Shown piece by piece: positions 41,002-50,675 of a DNA stretch of 64,000 bases. The first letter of the stretch is position 1; each line of letters starts with the position of its first letter. This DNA comes from CAYRDK01 sp043819345 (lineage in GTDB: Bacteria > Omnitrophota > Gorgyraeia > Velamenicoccales > Velamenicoccaceae): positions 1 through 64,000 of the forward strand of contig JBDREX010000018.1 of assembly GCA_043819345.1 (NCBI GenBank). Direction: 5' to 3'. The notes beneath the pieces are model-generated. The model did not search any database and was not told the DNA's origin. It saw nothing but the letters and a program-made list of their open reading frames with translations. Both the position numbers and the translations under genes were made by a program.

Positions 41002-43365
41002 ATGCAAAAAGTAAAGTTCAATATTTTTGGTTGTTGCGCTTTAGGGGCGCTTATGTTTTTTGTTTTGAGTGTTGCTTGTGTAAAGGCTGCATGTGCGCAG
41101 GAAACTGCTGAATTGCAAAATGCTCCTGAATCTTCTGAAGATCTTTCTGCCATTGTGGCCAAATCATGGGAGGCTTTGACAAAAAATGAATCGGATAAAG
41201 TTTATGCGTATGCCAAAGAAATGGTTGATTCTTATGGGGTTCAGGCACGCCAGCAACAAAAAAGTTTGACCGCTTTTCCGGCCGCAGAAAAAACAAAAAA
41301 TTATGACATATTGAACAGCGTCGCGACATGTCTTTTTATCAAAGGCGAGGCTCTTTTAAAAGAAGACAAAACAGAGGAAGCTAAGAAAGTTTTTCAGCTC
41401 ATTCTTTCTGACTATTCTTACGCGCAGGCATGGGATCCGCGTGGTTGGTATTGGAAGGTAGCTGAGAAGGCACAGGCTACTCTAGATAAACTTGAGGGTG
41501 AGGATATTGAAAAAAGTAGTACCGAAGCTGATAAATATCAAGGGGTTCCGCGCACAAAGATTGTTCTTTATGATGGTGGCAAGGAAGATGTTGTTGATTA
41601 TGCCAAGTATGGCGATTTTGTGGGCATAGGGACGAAGAACTATAAGTATATTATAAAATCTCAGGAGGGTTTATCCGAAGCTGTTGGGGAAGGTATCTAT
41701 CCAAATACGACTAGCGTGCGTTGGGATCCGGCATTTCGGCAGGTAAGAAAAGAAAAGCGGCTAGAAGGGAATCATTGGGATTTTGTTTATTCTCCTGATT
41801 TGGAAGCGGCTTTTATTAAATGGGCGATTTCTCCTGAGCCTCAGGGCATTAAGTTGTTTTACACGGGGCTGATTCTGGAGAAATCCGGATTAATTAAACA
41901 CGCGATTAAAGCTTATTATGCTATTGTTGTTCATTTTCCGCATACTGTAGGTTGGACGTATTGGCATACGCCTTGGTATGTGGGGCAGGCTGCTATTGCC
42001 AGAATAAAATATCTTTGCACGAAATATCCTCAGTTGAATATGAGCCTTTCGGATACCAAGATTAGCGTTATAAATGGTTTTGATAATGATGTATCCAATG
42101 ATATTTTTGTTACAAATCCCGGTAGAATTGTAAAAAATCATATTCCGGAAACCCTGTTTGATAGGATAAAAAAATATATAGACAAGAGAGTGGCGCAAAC
42201 GAAGATTAAAAGAAAACTTGGAGCAGGCAAGGTTCGTTTTGTTCAATATGAGAACGGTGATTGGCAGCTTTTAGTCAACAATCGGCCTTATGTAATTAAA
42301 GGTATTACATATGCTGTGGCTAAGGTTGGCCAAAGCCCTGATAATGGAAGTCTTAAGGGCTGGATGGAGTATGATTATAACAAAAATGGAAAATGTGATG
42401 GCCCTTATGATTCTTTCGTTGATACGAACGGTAATGGCACTCAAGATCGTAATGAACCAACGATTGGTGATTTTGAATTAATGAAACGCCTCGGAGTTAA
42501 TACGGTTAGGATTTACCATCAACCCTATGATATTGATAAGAAAATTTTAAGAGATCTCTATAAGAGGCATGGTATCCGTGTGATTATGGGTGATTTTTTG
42601 GGCAAATATGCCATAGGATCAGGCGCGACCTGGTTTGATGGAACGGATTATGATAATGAGGAACAGCAAAAGACAATGTTAGAATCTGTCAGAAAGATGG
42701 TTAATGAGTTTAAAGATGAGCCTTATATTCTGACATGGCTTTTGGGCAACGAAAATGTATATGGTGTTGCTTGTAACGCGGATAAAAAACCGGGCAGTTT
42801 TTTTAAGTTTGTTAATGAGGCAGCACGGCTAATTAAATCTTTAGATAAAAATCATCCGGTTGCGATTGCTAGTGGAGACACGCTTTTTCTAGATCAATAT
42901 GCTCAATATTGTCCTGATGTAGATATGTTTGGTGCTAATGTTTATCGAGGAGAAAGTGGTTTTGGTTCTTATTGGGAATCTGTCAAGGAGTTGACCGATA
43001 AGCCCGCTTTTGTGACTGAATATGGGTGCCCTGCTTTTGCGTATGGTTTAACGGAACAGGAAGCTGAGGATGCTCAGGCAGAATACTTAAAAGGCAACTG
43101 GGAAAATATTATGGATAATGCTGCTTTTGGGCCTGGCTGTGGCAATGCAATTGGGGGTGTTTTGTTTGAGTGGTTAGATGAGTGGTGGAAGGCGTATGAG
43201 CCTTCTTTTCACGACAAGAAAGGTTTGTTTAAAGGGCCTTTTCCTGACGGCTCAATGCATGAAGAGTGGCTTGGTGTGGCTGGACAGGGCGATGGAACAA
43301 AAAGTCCTTTTCTAAGAGAACTGAGAAAAAGTTATTACGAGTATCAGAAGTTGTGGAAAAAATAA
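41002..43365 (+). CDS. Exported glycoside hydrolase with GH2/GH5-like TIM barrel
   Basis: A 787-residue protein. Residues 1-33 are a signal peptide ending near CAQ-ET. Residues 35-180 are helical and TPR-like. The catalytic barrel starts about residue 415 (YENGDWQLLVNNRPYVIKGI). LLGNEN carries the presumed acid/base Glu (codon 42751, residue 584) and VTEYG the presumed nucleophile Glu (codon 43018, residue 673). The order fits clan A retaining hydrolases. A Ca-binding insert with D-x-N-x-N-G and D-T-N-G-N-G-x-x-D is placed at about residues 455-485. It is paralogous to the enzyme at 44745. It likely trims a polysaccharide outside the cytoplasm for import by the upstream ABC system. Confidence 0.75.
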   Translation: MQKVKFNIFGCCALGALMFFVLSVACVKAACAQETAELQNAPESSEDLSAIVAKSWEALTKNESDKVYAYAKEMVDSYGVQARQQQKSLTAFPAAEKTKNYDILNSVATCLFIKGEALLKEDKTEEAKKVFQLILSDYSYAQAWDPRGWYWKVAEKAQATLDKLEGEDIEKSSTEADKYQGVPRTKIVLYDGGKEDVVDYAKYGDFVGIGTKNYKYIIKSQEGLSEAVGEGIYPNTTSVRWDPAFRQVRKEKRLEGNHWDFVYSPDLEAAFIKWAISPEPQGIKLFYTGLILEKSGLIKHAIKAYYAIVVHFPHTVGWTYWHTPWYVGQAAIARIKYLCTKYPQLNMSLSDTKISVINGFDNDVSNDIFVTNPGRIVKNHIPETLFDRIKKYIDKRVAQTKIKRKLGAGKVRFVQYENGDWQLLVNNRPYVIKGITYAVAKVGQSPDNGSLKGWMEYDYNKNGKCDGPYDSFVDTNGNGTQDRNEPTIGDFELMKRLGVNTVRIYHQPYDIDKKILRDLYKRHGIRVIMGDFLGKYAIGSGATWFDGTDYDNEEQQKTMLESVRKMVNEFKDEPYILTWLLGNENVYGVACNADKKPGSFFKFVNEAARLIKSLDKNHPVAIASGDTLFLDQYAQYCPDVDMFGANVYRGESGFGSYWESVKELTDKPAFVTEYGCPAFAYGLTEQEAEDAQAEYLKGNWENIMDNAAFGPGCGNAIGGVLFEWLDEWWKAYEPSFHDKKGLFKGPFPDGSMHEEWLGVAGQGDGTKSPFLRELRKSYYEYQKLWKK

Positions 43366-43445
43366 AACGAAAATGTCGCACGATAACAATTACCTGGGTG
43401 TAGTTTGTTATTTTTAGCGTGAGACAGCTTAAATGGAGGTGTGGA

Positions 43446-44585
43446 ATGAGGAGGTTGTTAGGGTTAGTAGTGTTATTAGCGGGCCTGGCGACATGTCATG
43501 CTGTATATGCGAAGGATATGAAATGTTTTCCTGTTTATACAGATAGTAAATCACCGGATAATCATTACATTCCTTCCGGATGGATGGGAGATTTTGGTGA
43601 TTTATCCATGGATGATAAGTACATGGGGGATGCTCATGGCGGTACAACATGTGTGAAATTTGTTTATACAGCTAAGAAAAGCCAGAATCAAGGATGGGCT
43701 GGTGTTTATTGGCAGAATCCAGCAAATAACTGGGGCTCAAAAAAAGGTGGTTTTGATCTGACGGGTTTGAACAAAATCACATTCTGGGCGAAGGGTGATA
43801 AAGGTGGAGAGGTAATTGATAAGTTTTCTATTGGAGGTATCAAAGGAACTTATCCGGATACAACAGAAGCCTCTATTGGGCCGATTGAACTGACAAATAC
43901 ATGGCAGCAGTATACCATTAATCTTGTTGGTAAAGACCTTTCCTATATTAATGGCGCGCTTAGCTGGGTTGTCAATGCGGATTCTAATCCAGATGGAGTC
44001 ACATTTTATATGGATGATATTCGATTTGAATATGACCCGAGCTTGAAAGAGTCAAAGAAAAAGGCTCAGGACGTGCCTTTTTATGTTTATGCTGATAAAG
44101 GATCTATCTCAAATCACTTTATTCCTTCCGGATGGATGGGAGATTATAGTGATATTAAGTTAGATGTTGGTTGCGCACAGGATCCTTATTTTGGTAAGAC
44201 ATGTACAAAAATTGTCTATGCTAATAAGGCTTCTAATGGCGCTCGTTGGGCTGGCGTTTATTGGCAGCATCCACCGAATAATTGGGGCGGCGTTGATGCC
44301 GGCTTTGATTTGTCAAAGGCAACAAAGTTGACATTTTGGGCTAGAGGTGAAAAAGGTGGCGAAAGAATAGAAGAGTTTAAAGTGGGTGGAATTATGGGTG
44401 AGTATTCTGATTCTGACACAGGTGGAATTGGGCCTGTTATATTAGATAAAGAGTGGAAGCAGTATACGATTGATCTCCAGGGCAAAGATATGTCTTACAT
44501 TATCGGTGGTTTTGCCTGGGCTACAAATCTCGATGTAAATCCGGATGGAGCGACATTTTATCTAGATGAAATAAAGTATGAGTAG
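43446..44585 (+). CDS. Exported protein with tandem-duplicated sugar-binding-like domain
   Basis: About 379 residues. A signal peptide (about 1-22, ending AVYA) is followed by two copies of a domain of about 175 residues. Each starts near IPSGWMGD, carries WAGVYWQ-(N/H)-P and NNWG, then FDL(T/S), (L/I)TFWA(K/R)G, IGP, QYTI(N/D)L and DGATFYLD/DGVTFYMD. The pattern of aromatic-rich beta strands resembles galactose-binding-like jelly-roll carbohydrate-binding modules. No catalytic residues are seen. ATG 43446 has GGAGG 5 nt upstream; an upstream in-frame GTG (43419) lacks one. It sits between two related hydrolase genes and may present the substrate to them. Confidence 0.65.
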   Translation: MRRLLGLVVLLAGLATCHAVYAKDMKCFPVYTDSKSPDNHYIPSGWMGDFGDLSMDDKYMGDAHGGTTCVKFVYTAKKSQNQGWAGVYWQNPANNWGSKKGGFDLTGLNKITFWAKGDKGGEVIDKFSIGGIKGTYPDTTEASIGPIELTNTWQQYTINLVGKDLSYINGALSWVVNADSNPDGVTFYMDDIRFEYDPSLKESKKKAQDVPFYVYADKGSISNHFIPSGWMGDYSDIKLDVGCAQDPYFGKTCTKIVYANKASNGARWAGVYWQHPPNNWGGVDAGFDLSKATKLTFWARGEKGGERIEEFKVGGIMGEYSDSDTGGIGPVILDKEWKQYTIDLQGKDMSYIIGGFAWATNLDVNPDGATFYLDEIKYE

Positions 44586-44626
44586 TGATTGTTTATTAGG
44601 ATTAGATGGGTAGTTGTGAAAGGTGG

Positions 44627-44651
44627 GGGACGGCTTTGTGCCGTTCCTTGC
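44627..44651 (+). terminator. Weak terminator-like hairpin
   Basis: GGGACGGC and GCCGTTCC pair (one G-U) around a 5-nt loop, followed by TTGCCTTTT. The T-run is interrupted, so it may only partly stop transcription before the next hydrolase gene. Confidence 0.4.
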
Positions 44652-44744
44652 CTTTTATAGACATTCAATGAGTTTTTATAGGTTTTTGCTTTCAGTAAGA
44701 AGCTGAGGTTTTTTGTTGAAAGTGTAAATATTAGTGATAGCCAT

Positions 44745-45992
44745 ATGTTAAAAAAAGGCAATATTTTATTCTACATAATAATGTTTTTGGTCTCTTTTGT
44801 TTTTTTGTTGGGGATGACACAGGTTCCCAGGAAAAAAGTAAGCGTAGAGGTTCTTAAGAATGGCCATTTTCGTCTGAAGGTTGATGGCAGGCCGTTTATT
44901 GTTAAGGGTGTTTGCTACAATCCTATTTCTATAGGCAAGACCCATGATTATAATTTTTGGGGCGATCCATTAGAGCCTTGGAAAAAGGATGGCGAGATGA
45001 TGAAGAAGATGGGAATTAACACAGTGCGCTTTTATCAGCCAGGAGAGGATTTAGAGGAGGTTAAGAAAGTTGTTGCTGACCTCTACAGCAATTATGGTGT
45101 GCGTACGATGATGGGTACCTGGCTTAAGTTTTGGAATTATCCGGCTCCTTTTTATGATGACGAAGATTTTAGAAGATCCGTAAAACAAGAAGTCTTGGCT
45201 ATGGTTGAGGCACTCAAAGATGAGGACGGGATCTTGTTTTGGGTTTTAGGTAATGAAAATAATTTTTCTTTTAGTGGCAAGATTAATCCATGGTCAAGCG
45301 ACCGGCTTGATGCTATAAAGGATCCTCGACAACGCCTACGTGAAAAAGCCGGGGTTTATTATTCTCTCATTAATGAGTTGGCGCGCGAAATCCATGAGAT
45401 TGACCCCAATCATCCTGTGGTGATGGGCAATGGTGAGTTGGCTTATCTTGATGTTGCTAATGAAGCGGCACCAGATGTTGATATCGTTGGATGTGTCATT
45501 TACAGAGGGAAAACTTTTGGGAATATTTTTAGTTCTTTAAAAAAGATGTATGATAAACCCATTGTTTTTATTGAATTTGGTTGTGATGCTTATAACGCGC
45601 ATGAAAAGCGTGAAGATGAGGATATGCAGGCTTTTTTTATTGAGTCGCAATGGGCTGAGATTTATAAAAATTTAGCCAATAATCCTAATGGTGAGGGAAA
45701 TTGTTTGGGTGGTGTGATGTTTGAATGGAGTGATGAGTGGTGGAAGCATAATGATTATGATTCCAATGCTTGGTCCATTCACGACACAGAATCCAACTGG
45801 TCTAATGGTTCATACTATTTGGATATTAAGGCCGAACGCAATATGAATATGAATGAAGAATGGTTTGGTATTGTCAGCCTTCGGAAAAATGAAAATGGCT
45901 TAGATGAGCGTGTCCCGCGAAAGAGTTATTATGCGATTCGCAAATTTTGGCATTCCCCTCATGACGGGAAAAACCTTAAATACGTAAAATAA
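44745..45992 (+). CDS. Glycoside hydrolase, GH2/GH5-like TIM barrel, membrane-anchored or exported
   Basis: A 415-residue protein; residues 6-25 form one hydrophobic segment, either a signal or an anchor. The rest is a single barrel paralogous to the C-terminal part of the product at 41002: GHFRLKVDGRPFIVKGV at the start, VLGNEN with presumed acid/base Glu (codon 45255, residue 171) and IEFGC with presumed nucleophile Glu (codon 45573, residue 277), then MFEWSDEWW. It lacks the helical domain and the Ca-binding insert of the longer enzyme. Same pathway role inferred. Confidence 0.75.
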   Translation: MLKKGNILFYIIMFLVSFVFLLGMTQVPRKKVSVEVLKNGHFRLKVDGRPFIVKGVCYNPISIGKTHDYNFWGDPLEPWKKDGEMMKKMGINTVRFYQPGEDLEEVKKVVADLYSNYGVRTMMGTWLKFWNYPAPFYDDEDFRRSVKQEVLAMVEALKDEDGILFWVLGNENNFSFSGKINPWSSDRLDAIKDPRQRLREKAGVYYSLINELAREIHEIDPNHPVVMGNGELAYLDVANEAAPDVDIVGCVIYRGKTFGNIFSSLKKMYDKPIVFIEFGCDAYNAHEKREDEDMQAFFIESQWAEIYKNLANNPNGEGNCLGGVMFEWSDEWWKHNDYDSNAWSIHDTESNWSNGSYYLDIKAERNMNMNEEWFGIVSLRKNENGLDERVPRKSYYAIRKFWHSPHDGKNLKYVK

Positions 45993-46079
45993 CGCGTTTT
46001 ATTGGGGATGTCTTTGGTTTTTTATGTTTTTGTAATTAAAAATTTTACACGGGATGAACTAAAGCAGATGGGGTAAGAG

Positions 46080-47735
46080 ATGAAAAAGCAGATTATCATT
46101 GCGGTGTATTTCTTGTTTGTGTTTTTTGCTGGGGTTTGTTTTGCGCAAAAGATGGAAGATCCCGAGGCGAAAGAGTCTCGAGATGAGTCAGCTGTAGCCG
46201 CATCATTTCTTCAAAAAGACAATCAGGAACAAAACATCGACTCATCTATTGATGGAATTTTTGATGAATACGTGGCCAGGCATGATTATGATGGGCTTTA
46301 TACACGTTTAGAGAAATTGCTTAAAGAGCGGGCTGGTCAGGCTGCCGAGATTTATTATTTTATGGCGCTTACTAGGCAGGATGAGATTGCCTATTGGAAG
46401 CAGACTAAAAACTGGGAAGATATATACGACAAATCTCCTGCTTATCAAAAAGAGATATCCGGCAATCTTGTCAAAGCGTTGAATGCAGCTAAGGATGATG
46501 TTGGCTTGACGCTGAGAATCAAGTATTTAAAGTGGCGCTTTGCCAGAGAAGGTGATTCTGAAGCGGCAGCTGGATTTTTTAATGATTTGATTAATACAGC
46601 TAAGGAAAAGGCTGAAGATATTCAGGCTGCTAACATTGTTAAAGCTATTTCTGATGAGCTATCTACTTTGGAAGATAAAAACCTTTCTCGAAGGCTTTAT
46701 GATGTGTTTTTAGAGAAGCTTGCGCAACTGAATTTTTCGGCTGAGCAATTAAAGGCTATGGCTGAGGAGTTTTTGTCTCAGGCGAATGCTTATTTGGCAA
46801 AGACAGTTTTAGAACTTTATTTGGATCAGATAAAGGATGATGCTGCTTTGGCATCAGAATTGGTTTTAGCCGCGGATAAATTTGCTACTAAAGATTCCGG
46901 AGAGGCCTTGGATCCTCTGTATGCTGAAGCTTTGTATCATAAAGCGTTTGAATTGGCAGGGCCAGGTGTTTTTTCTGCTTCTTTCCAATATCGCCGGGCT
47001 TTTAATTTGGAGCGTCTTAAAGAATATGATCAGGCCTTTACAGAATATCAGAATCTTTTAAGTAATTATGCAGATTATGAGTTCAAACAAGAAATCTATT
47101 TCCGTTTGGGTGTATTGGCGGCTTACGCGAAAAAAGATATAGATTTAGCGTGCGGGTATTTTTTAAAATTGACACAGGAATATCCACAGGATGTACAGTC
47201 TTTGTCGGCTTTTTATCAGCTAGGCCTTTTGAACCAATGGCAAGGCAAGAAAGAAATTGCGGAAGGATTTTATGATAATCTTATGTCCGCTGCTTCTTCT
47301 ATGAAGCTAGATTTTGAAAAAAATGAAATTGTTTCCTTGGCTCAAGACCGCATAAAAGAGATCCAGGAAAATAAAGAGATTAAATATCCGTTAAAGCTTT
47401 TTTTAAGCGGTATTTTTGTGATAGGGCAGCCAGAGGTAGTTGGATTTCTAAGTGTTGATGTTACGGCTCAGCCGCCTAATGAAAATGCTGATGTTCCGGT
47501 TAAGCTTGTTGTGACGACTTCAACTCCGGAAACGGGATGCATGGTGCCAACGTATTCGTATGAATGGAGCGGAGAATCAGGGCGGCTTGTTAATATCCCT
47601 AATACTTTTGATTTAAAGACAGAATACGCAAATCCTGGCATCAAGCTGGTTCAGGTTGCAGTTGTTGGGCCACAGGGAGTTGAAGGCGTTGGTTTTGAAA
47701 TGGTTAAGATTGTGATTGAGGATAACAAAGTTTGA
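46080..47735 (+). CDS. Exported TPR-like protein with PKD-like C-terminal domain
   Basis: A 551-residue protein with a signal peptide (1-22, ending CFA-QK). Residues about 40-430 are an array of helix pairs with TPR-like spacing; clear repeats include the ASFQYRRAFNLERLKEYDQAF and FYQLGLLNQWQGKKEIAEGF regions. Residues about 455-550 form a beta-domain with Y-x-Y-E-W-S and a closing V-x-V-V, like a PKD/Ig-like module. It may scaffold or tether the exported hydrolases. ATG 46080 has only a weak upstream purine run. Confidence 0.65.
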   Translation: MKKQIIIAVYFLFVFFAGVCFAQKMEDPEAKESRDESAVAASFLQKDNQEQNIDSSIDGIFDEYVARHDYDGLYTRLEKLLKERAGQAAEIYYFMALTRQDEIAYWKQTKNWEDIYDKSPAYQKEISGNLVKALNAAKDDVGLTLRIKYLKWRFAREGDSEAAAGFFNDLINTAKEKAEDIQAANIVKAISDELSTLEDKNLSRRLYDVFLEKLAQLNFSAEQLKAMAEEFLSQANAYLAKTVLELYLDQIKDDAALASELVLAADKFATKDSGEALDPLYAEALYHKAFELAGPGVFSASFQYRRAFNLERLKEYDQAFTEYQNLLSNYADYEFKQEIYFRLGVLAAYAKKDIDLACGYFLKLTQEYPQDVQSLSAFYQLGLLNQWQGKKEIAEGFYDNLMSAASSMKLDFEKNEIVSLAQDRIKEIQENKEIKYPLKLFLSGIFVIGQPEVVGFLSVDVTAQPPNENADVPVKLVVTTSTPETGCMVPTYSYEWSGESGRLVNIPNTFDLKTEYANPGIKLVQVAVVGPQGVEGVGFEMVKIVIEDNKV

Positions 47736-47905
47736 TAATTTTGAATTTGGCTCATTATAGTGTTTTCTGCCTAAGAGATTTTTGCGAAGGTATTACTAAG
47801 GAGATTTTAGTAAAAAATTATAGCGCTAGTATCACATTGTAGCGTATAATAATATTTGGTGTATTTTGAGCCGTAATTGTTCTTAATAGACGAGAAGAGG
47901 TTAAT

Positions 47906-49111
47906 GTGAAAGAGTTTAGTTTTAAAGGAGAGAATCTTTCAGACCGCGCTAGAAAAAGTTTATTTATTCTTGATGCTATCAGGAGGCGCGGCCCCATTAG
48001 TAAAACGGATATTTCCAGTTTGATCGGTTTGAATGTTGTAACAGTTTCGAATTATATTGATGATTTTTTGCGTCAAAAAGTTGTTTTTGAAAAAGAGTTT
48101 GATGTTTCAAGAGGCGGAAGAAGGCCGCTGCTTTTGGACCTCAATAAAAAAGCTGGCTATGCTATCGGTATCGGCGTTAATCTTTTTAATACGACGGGTG
48201 TTTTGACAGATTTGAGCGGCAATGTTCTGTTTAAGGTAAAGAAAGATAAGCAAGGTTCAGGCGTCAAAGGTGTTGTAGATGTGATCTTGAGTATTGTTAG
48301 CGATCTTTACGCGCAGTCGGAAGCTTATCATTCAAAAATAAGAGGCATTGGTATAGGTATTGGAGGCGTTGTTGATGTCCATCGTGAAAAGGTGCGTTGG
48401 CCTCAGCGCGTGGGGAAAACATACCACTATACGGATGTGACTGTTCCTTTAAAAGATATTATTGAAAGGGAATTTAATCTTCCCGTTATGCTTGACAATG
48501 ATGCAACGCTTGCCTGTTTTGGAGAGCAATGGTTGACGTTGGAATCAGATGTCAAAGATTTAGTTTATATGTTTGCCGGCGTTGGGTGTGGACTTATGCT
48601 TAACCATGAGATTTATCGGGGGGCGAGTGGCTGCGCCGGGGAAATAGCTATCCACAGTGAAAAAATGGAGGCGCCCTATTTTTTGGATCGCTGGGAGATG
48701 GATTTAGGTATCCGAGAGAATTTTATTAAAGCTGTGAAGGGGCAAAAAGATGTGTTGCCGGATATTTCTCTGGAACAGGCACAGGAGTATTCACTGGAGC
48801 AAATTTTTGAGCTTGCCAAAAAGGGGCAGTCTCCTGCTTCTGACGTTATTCGTGAAGCTGGCCGCCGGCTTGGTGTCCGGACGGCTTACCTGGTCAATCT
48901 TTTAAATCCTCAGATGGTTGTTATTGGCGGAGGTATTGAGCATGCGGGTATGAGCCTGATAGAGGAAATTAAAGAGGTAGTTGGCGAATGGTGTTTTCAG
49001 GAATCTGCCCAGGCTGTTAAAATCGTGTCTTCAAGATTGGGCGAAGATGCTGTGGCGTTAGGTGCGGCTAGCCTTGTTATTCGTCAATGCTTTGTTTCCA
49101 ATAATGAATAA
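47906..49111 (+). CDS. ROK-family transcriptional regulator
   Basis: A 401-residue protein. The N-terminal winged helix (residues about 15-75, RRGPISKTDISSLIGLNVVTVS) is followed by a ROK sugar-kinase-like domain: GIGIGGVVD, LDNDATLACFGE and FAGVGCGLMLN. The zinc motif C-x-C-G-x-x-G-C typical of ROK proteins is absent; the place reads as a Trp/Asp-rich segment instead. Such proteins repress sugar genes and release DNA on binding sugar. Start is GTG 47906 with GAAGAGG 5 nt before. An 8-bp palindrome TAGCGCTA (47821-47828) and a TATAAT (47845-47850) lie upstream and suggest autoregulation. Confidence 0.85.
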   Translation: MKEFSFKGENLSDRARKSLFILDAIRRRGPISKTDISSLIGLNVVTVSNYIDDFLRQKVVFEKEFDVSRGGRRPLLLDLNKKAGYAIGIGVNLFNTTGVLTDLSGNVLFKVKKDKQGSGVKGVVDVILSIVSDLYAQSEAYHSKIRGIGIGIGGVVDVHREKVRWPQRVGKTYHYTDVTVPLKDIIEREFNLPVMLDNDATLACFGEQWLTLESDVKDLVYMFAGVGCGLMLNHEIYRGASGCAGEIAIHSEKMEAPYFLDRWEMDLGIRENFIKAVKGQKDVLPDISLEQAQEYSLEQIFELAKKGQSPASDVIREAGRRLGVRTAYLVNLLNPQMVVIGGGIEHAGMSLIEEIKEVVGEWCFQESAQAVKIVSSRLGEDAVALGAASLVIRQCFVSNNE

Positions 49112-49306
49112 TTCTTATAGCATTTTTTTTGAAGATTTGTTATAGTAAAGCACAGCGGTGTAGTAGTAATTCTGTAAAGTATTTTGCTTATCCATAGACC
49201 TCGCGTAAATTTCTAATGTGTAATAATTAAAAGTGGATTGTCTGATAAATTTTTCTTGCGCTTGAGTTTATAATATGATATATCTAAATGCAGGCAAGGA
49301 GAACTG

Positions 49307-50545
49307 ATGAATAATAAAATAAAAATGTTGCTCGTCGGGCTAGCTGTTTTGTGTGCTATCTCTTTGGTTGTTGCCTTTCAGTTAAATGCGGTTAACAAAT
49401 CCCTTCGTAGTCAATTTGCTTTTAAAGAACAGGAATATCTACAGGAAAAGCAAAGTTTGAATCAACAGTTGAGTTCAGTTTTAGAAACTAAGAAGAAACT
49501 TGATGTTGAGATAGGGGATTTACGCGCTAAATTTGATTCGGTGGCCCAAGAGAGAGACAAGCTCAAAGACAAGTTTGATTTTGTTACAAAAGAACGTGGC
49601 ACGCTCGTTGAGCGGGTGCAGGAGCTTGCTAAGCAAAAGAAAGAGCTGGAAGATGCTGTTGAAGAGCTCAAAAAAACGAAGTCAAGAGCTGTTTCATCGG
49701 CAGGGGCTGCGCAGCCCTATGTTCCGACAACAACTTCGGCTGCTACGTCTGGTGATGATGCTTACTGGGCGAATCTCTTAAGGGAAAAAGCGTCTTTAGA
49801 GATGCAGGTTAAGAATTTGTCTCAACAGTCGGAAGATTATAGGCTTAAAGCGGAGGAGGCCATGGAAGAGGGCCGCAAATTGGATTTGCAGTACAAGACA
49901 GTTGCGGAAGCCAAAGGCGACCTTGAACGCAGGCTTGAATATAATGAAAAATTAGCAGAAGCATTGTCAGAAGATTTGGTTCGTGAAAAACGCGACAAGA
50001 AAGCTGTCGTTTTACAGCTTGAGAATTTGAGGCAGGAAAACTTCCAGTTGAAGAATCGATTAGTTGCTGTAGGAGATAAGAAAACTTCTCTTGAGAGCAA
50101 AGTTGTTGATCTGCAACAAGAAAGAGAAATTTTAGCAAAACGTCTTTCCGAATTGGATTCAATTTTGCAGGATCGCGTTGATCAGATTATACAAGTAAAA
50201 GACGACTTAAAAGCCGCTCGTGTTCAGGCCAATACAGCAGATTTAAGAGATAGTCGTGTTGTTCAATTGCAGCCGATTGTTGTTAAAGCGCAGCAGGATG
50301 TTCAGTCAGGAAAAGCTTTACCGATGGCAGGACAAGTTTTGGCTGTTAATGATGAAAATAATTTTGTAATCATAGATTTAGGCCAAGATGATGGAATTAA
50401 AGTCGGACAGACATTTTCCATTTTTAGAAATTCCCAGAAAATAGCTTCTGTTGAAGTGATTCAGGCCAGAAAAGAGATTTCAGCCGCGGATATAAAACAG
50501 ATTTCTTCAGGTTCTCAGATCAAGATCGGAGACGTTGTCAGCTAG
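49307..50545 (+). CDS. Membrane-anchored coiled-coil protein with C-terminal beta-barrel domain
   Basis: A 412-residue protein. Residues 7-24 form a single hydrophobic segment. Residues about 30-115 and 150-285 are long heptad-patterned coiled coil rich in Lys/Glu/Gln, split by an Ala/Thr/Ser/Pro linker. The last 75 residues (from about 338) are beta strands: GQVLAVNDENNFVIIDLG, GIKVGQTFSIFR and IKIGDVV, like the small FlgT C-terminal-type barrels. Probably a periplasmic structural protein. TATAAT at 49269-49274 sits 32 nt before the start. Confidence 0.6.
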   Translation: MNNKIKMLLVGLAVLCAISLVVAFQLNAVNKSLRSQFAFKEQEYLQEKQSLNQQLSSVLETKKKLDVEIGDLRAKFDSVAQERDKLKDKFDFVTKERGTLVERVQELAKQKKELEDAVEELKKTKSRAVSSAGAAQPYVPTTTSAATSGDDAYWANLLREKASLEMQVKNLSQQSEDYRLKAEEAMEEGRKLDLQYKTVAEAKGDLERRLEYNEKLAEALSEDLVREKRDKKAVVLQLENLRQENFQLKNRLVAVGDKKTSLESKVVDLQQEREILAKRLSELDSILQDRVDQIIQVKDDLKAARVQANTADLRDSRVVQLQPIVVKAQQDVQSGKALPMAGQVLAVNDENNFVIIDLGQDDGIKVGQTFSIFRNSQKIASVEVIQARKEISAADIKQISSGSQIKIGDVVS

Positions 50546-50623
50546 ATCGTATTTTAAAAAGGCGGCTAAAGATGTTTTTAGTGTTGTGATTGAGAAGACC
50601 AAAGAAAAAGAGATGATTTGAGA

Positions 50624-50651
50624 AGCCTGCGGGGTGTACCTGCGGGCTTTT
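50624..50651 (+). terminator. Rho-independent terminator
   Basis: AGCCTGCGGG pairs with CCTGCGGGCT (two G-U pairs) around GTGTA, then TTTT. It ends the coiled-coil gene and lies before the LacI gene. Confidence 0.6.
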
Positions 50652-50675
50652 CCCGTTCAGCCGGGTTTTAAAACT

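Noticed and set aside
50634..50675. Longer start for the LacI-family gene
   Set aside because: The extension runs through the stem of a terminator and adds residues not found before the HTH in this family.
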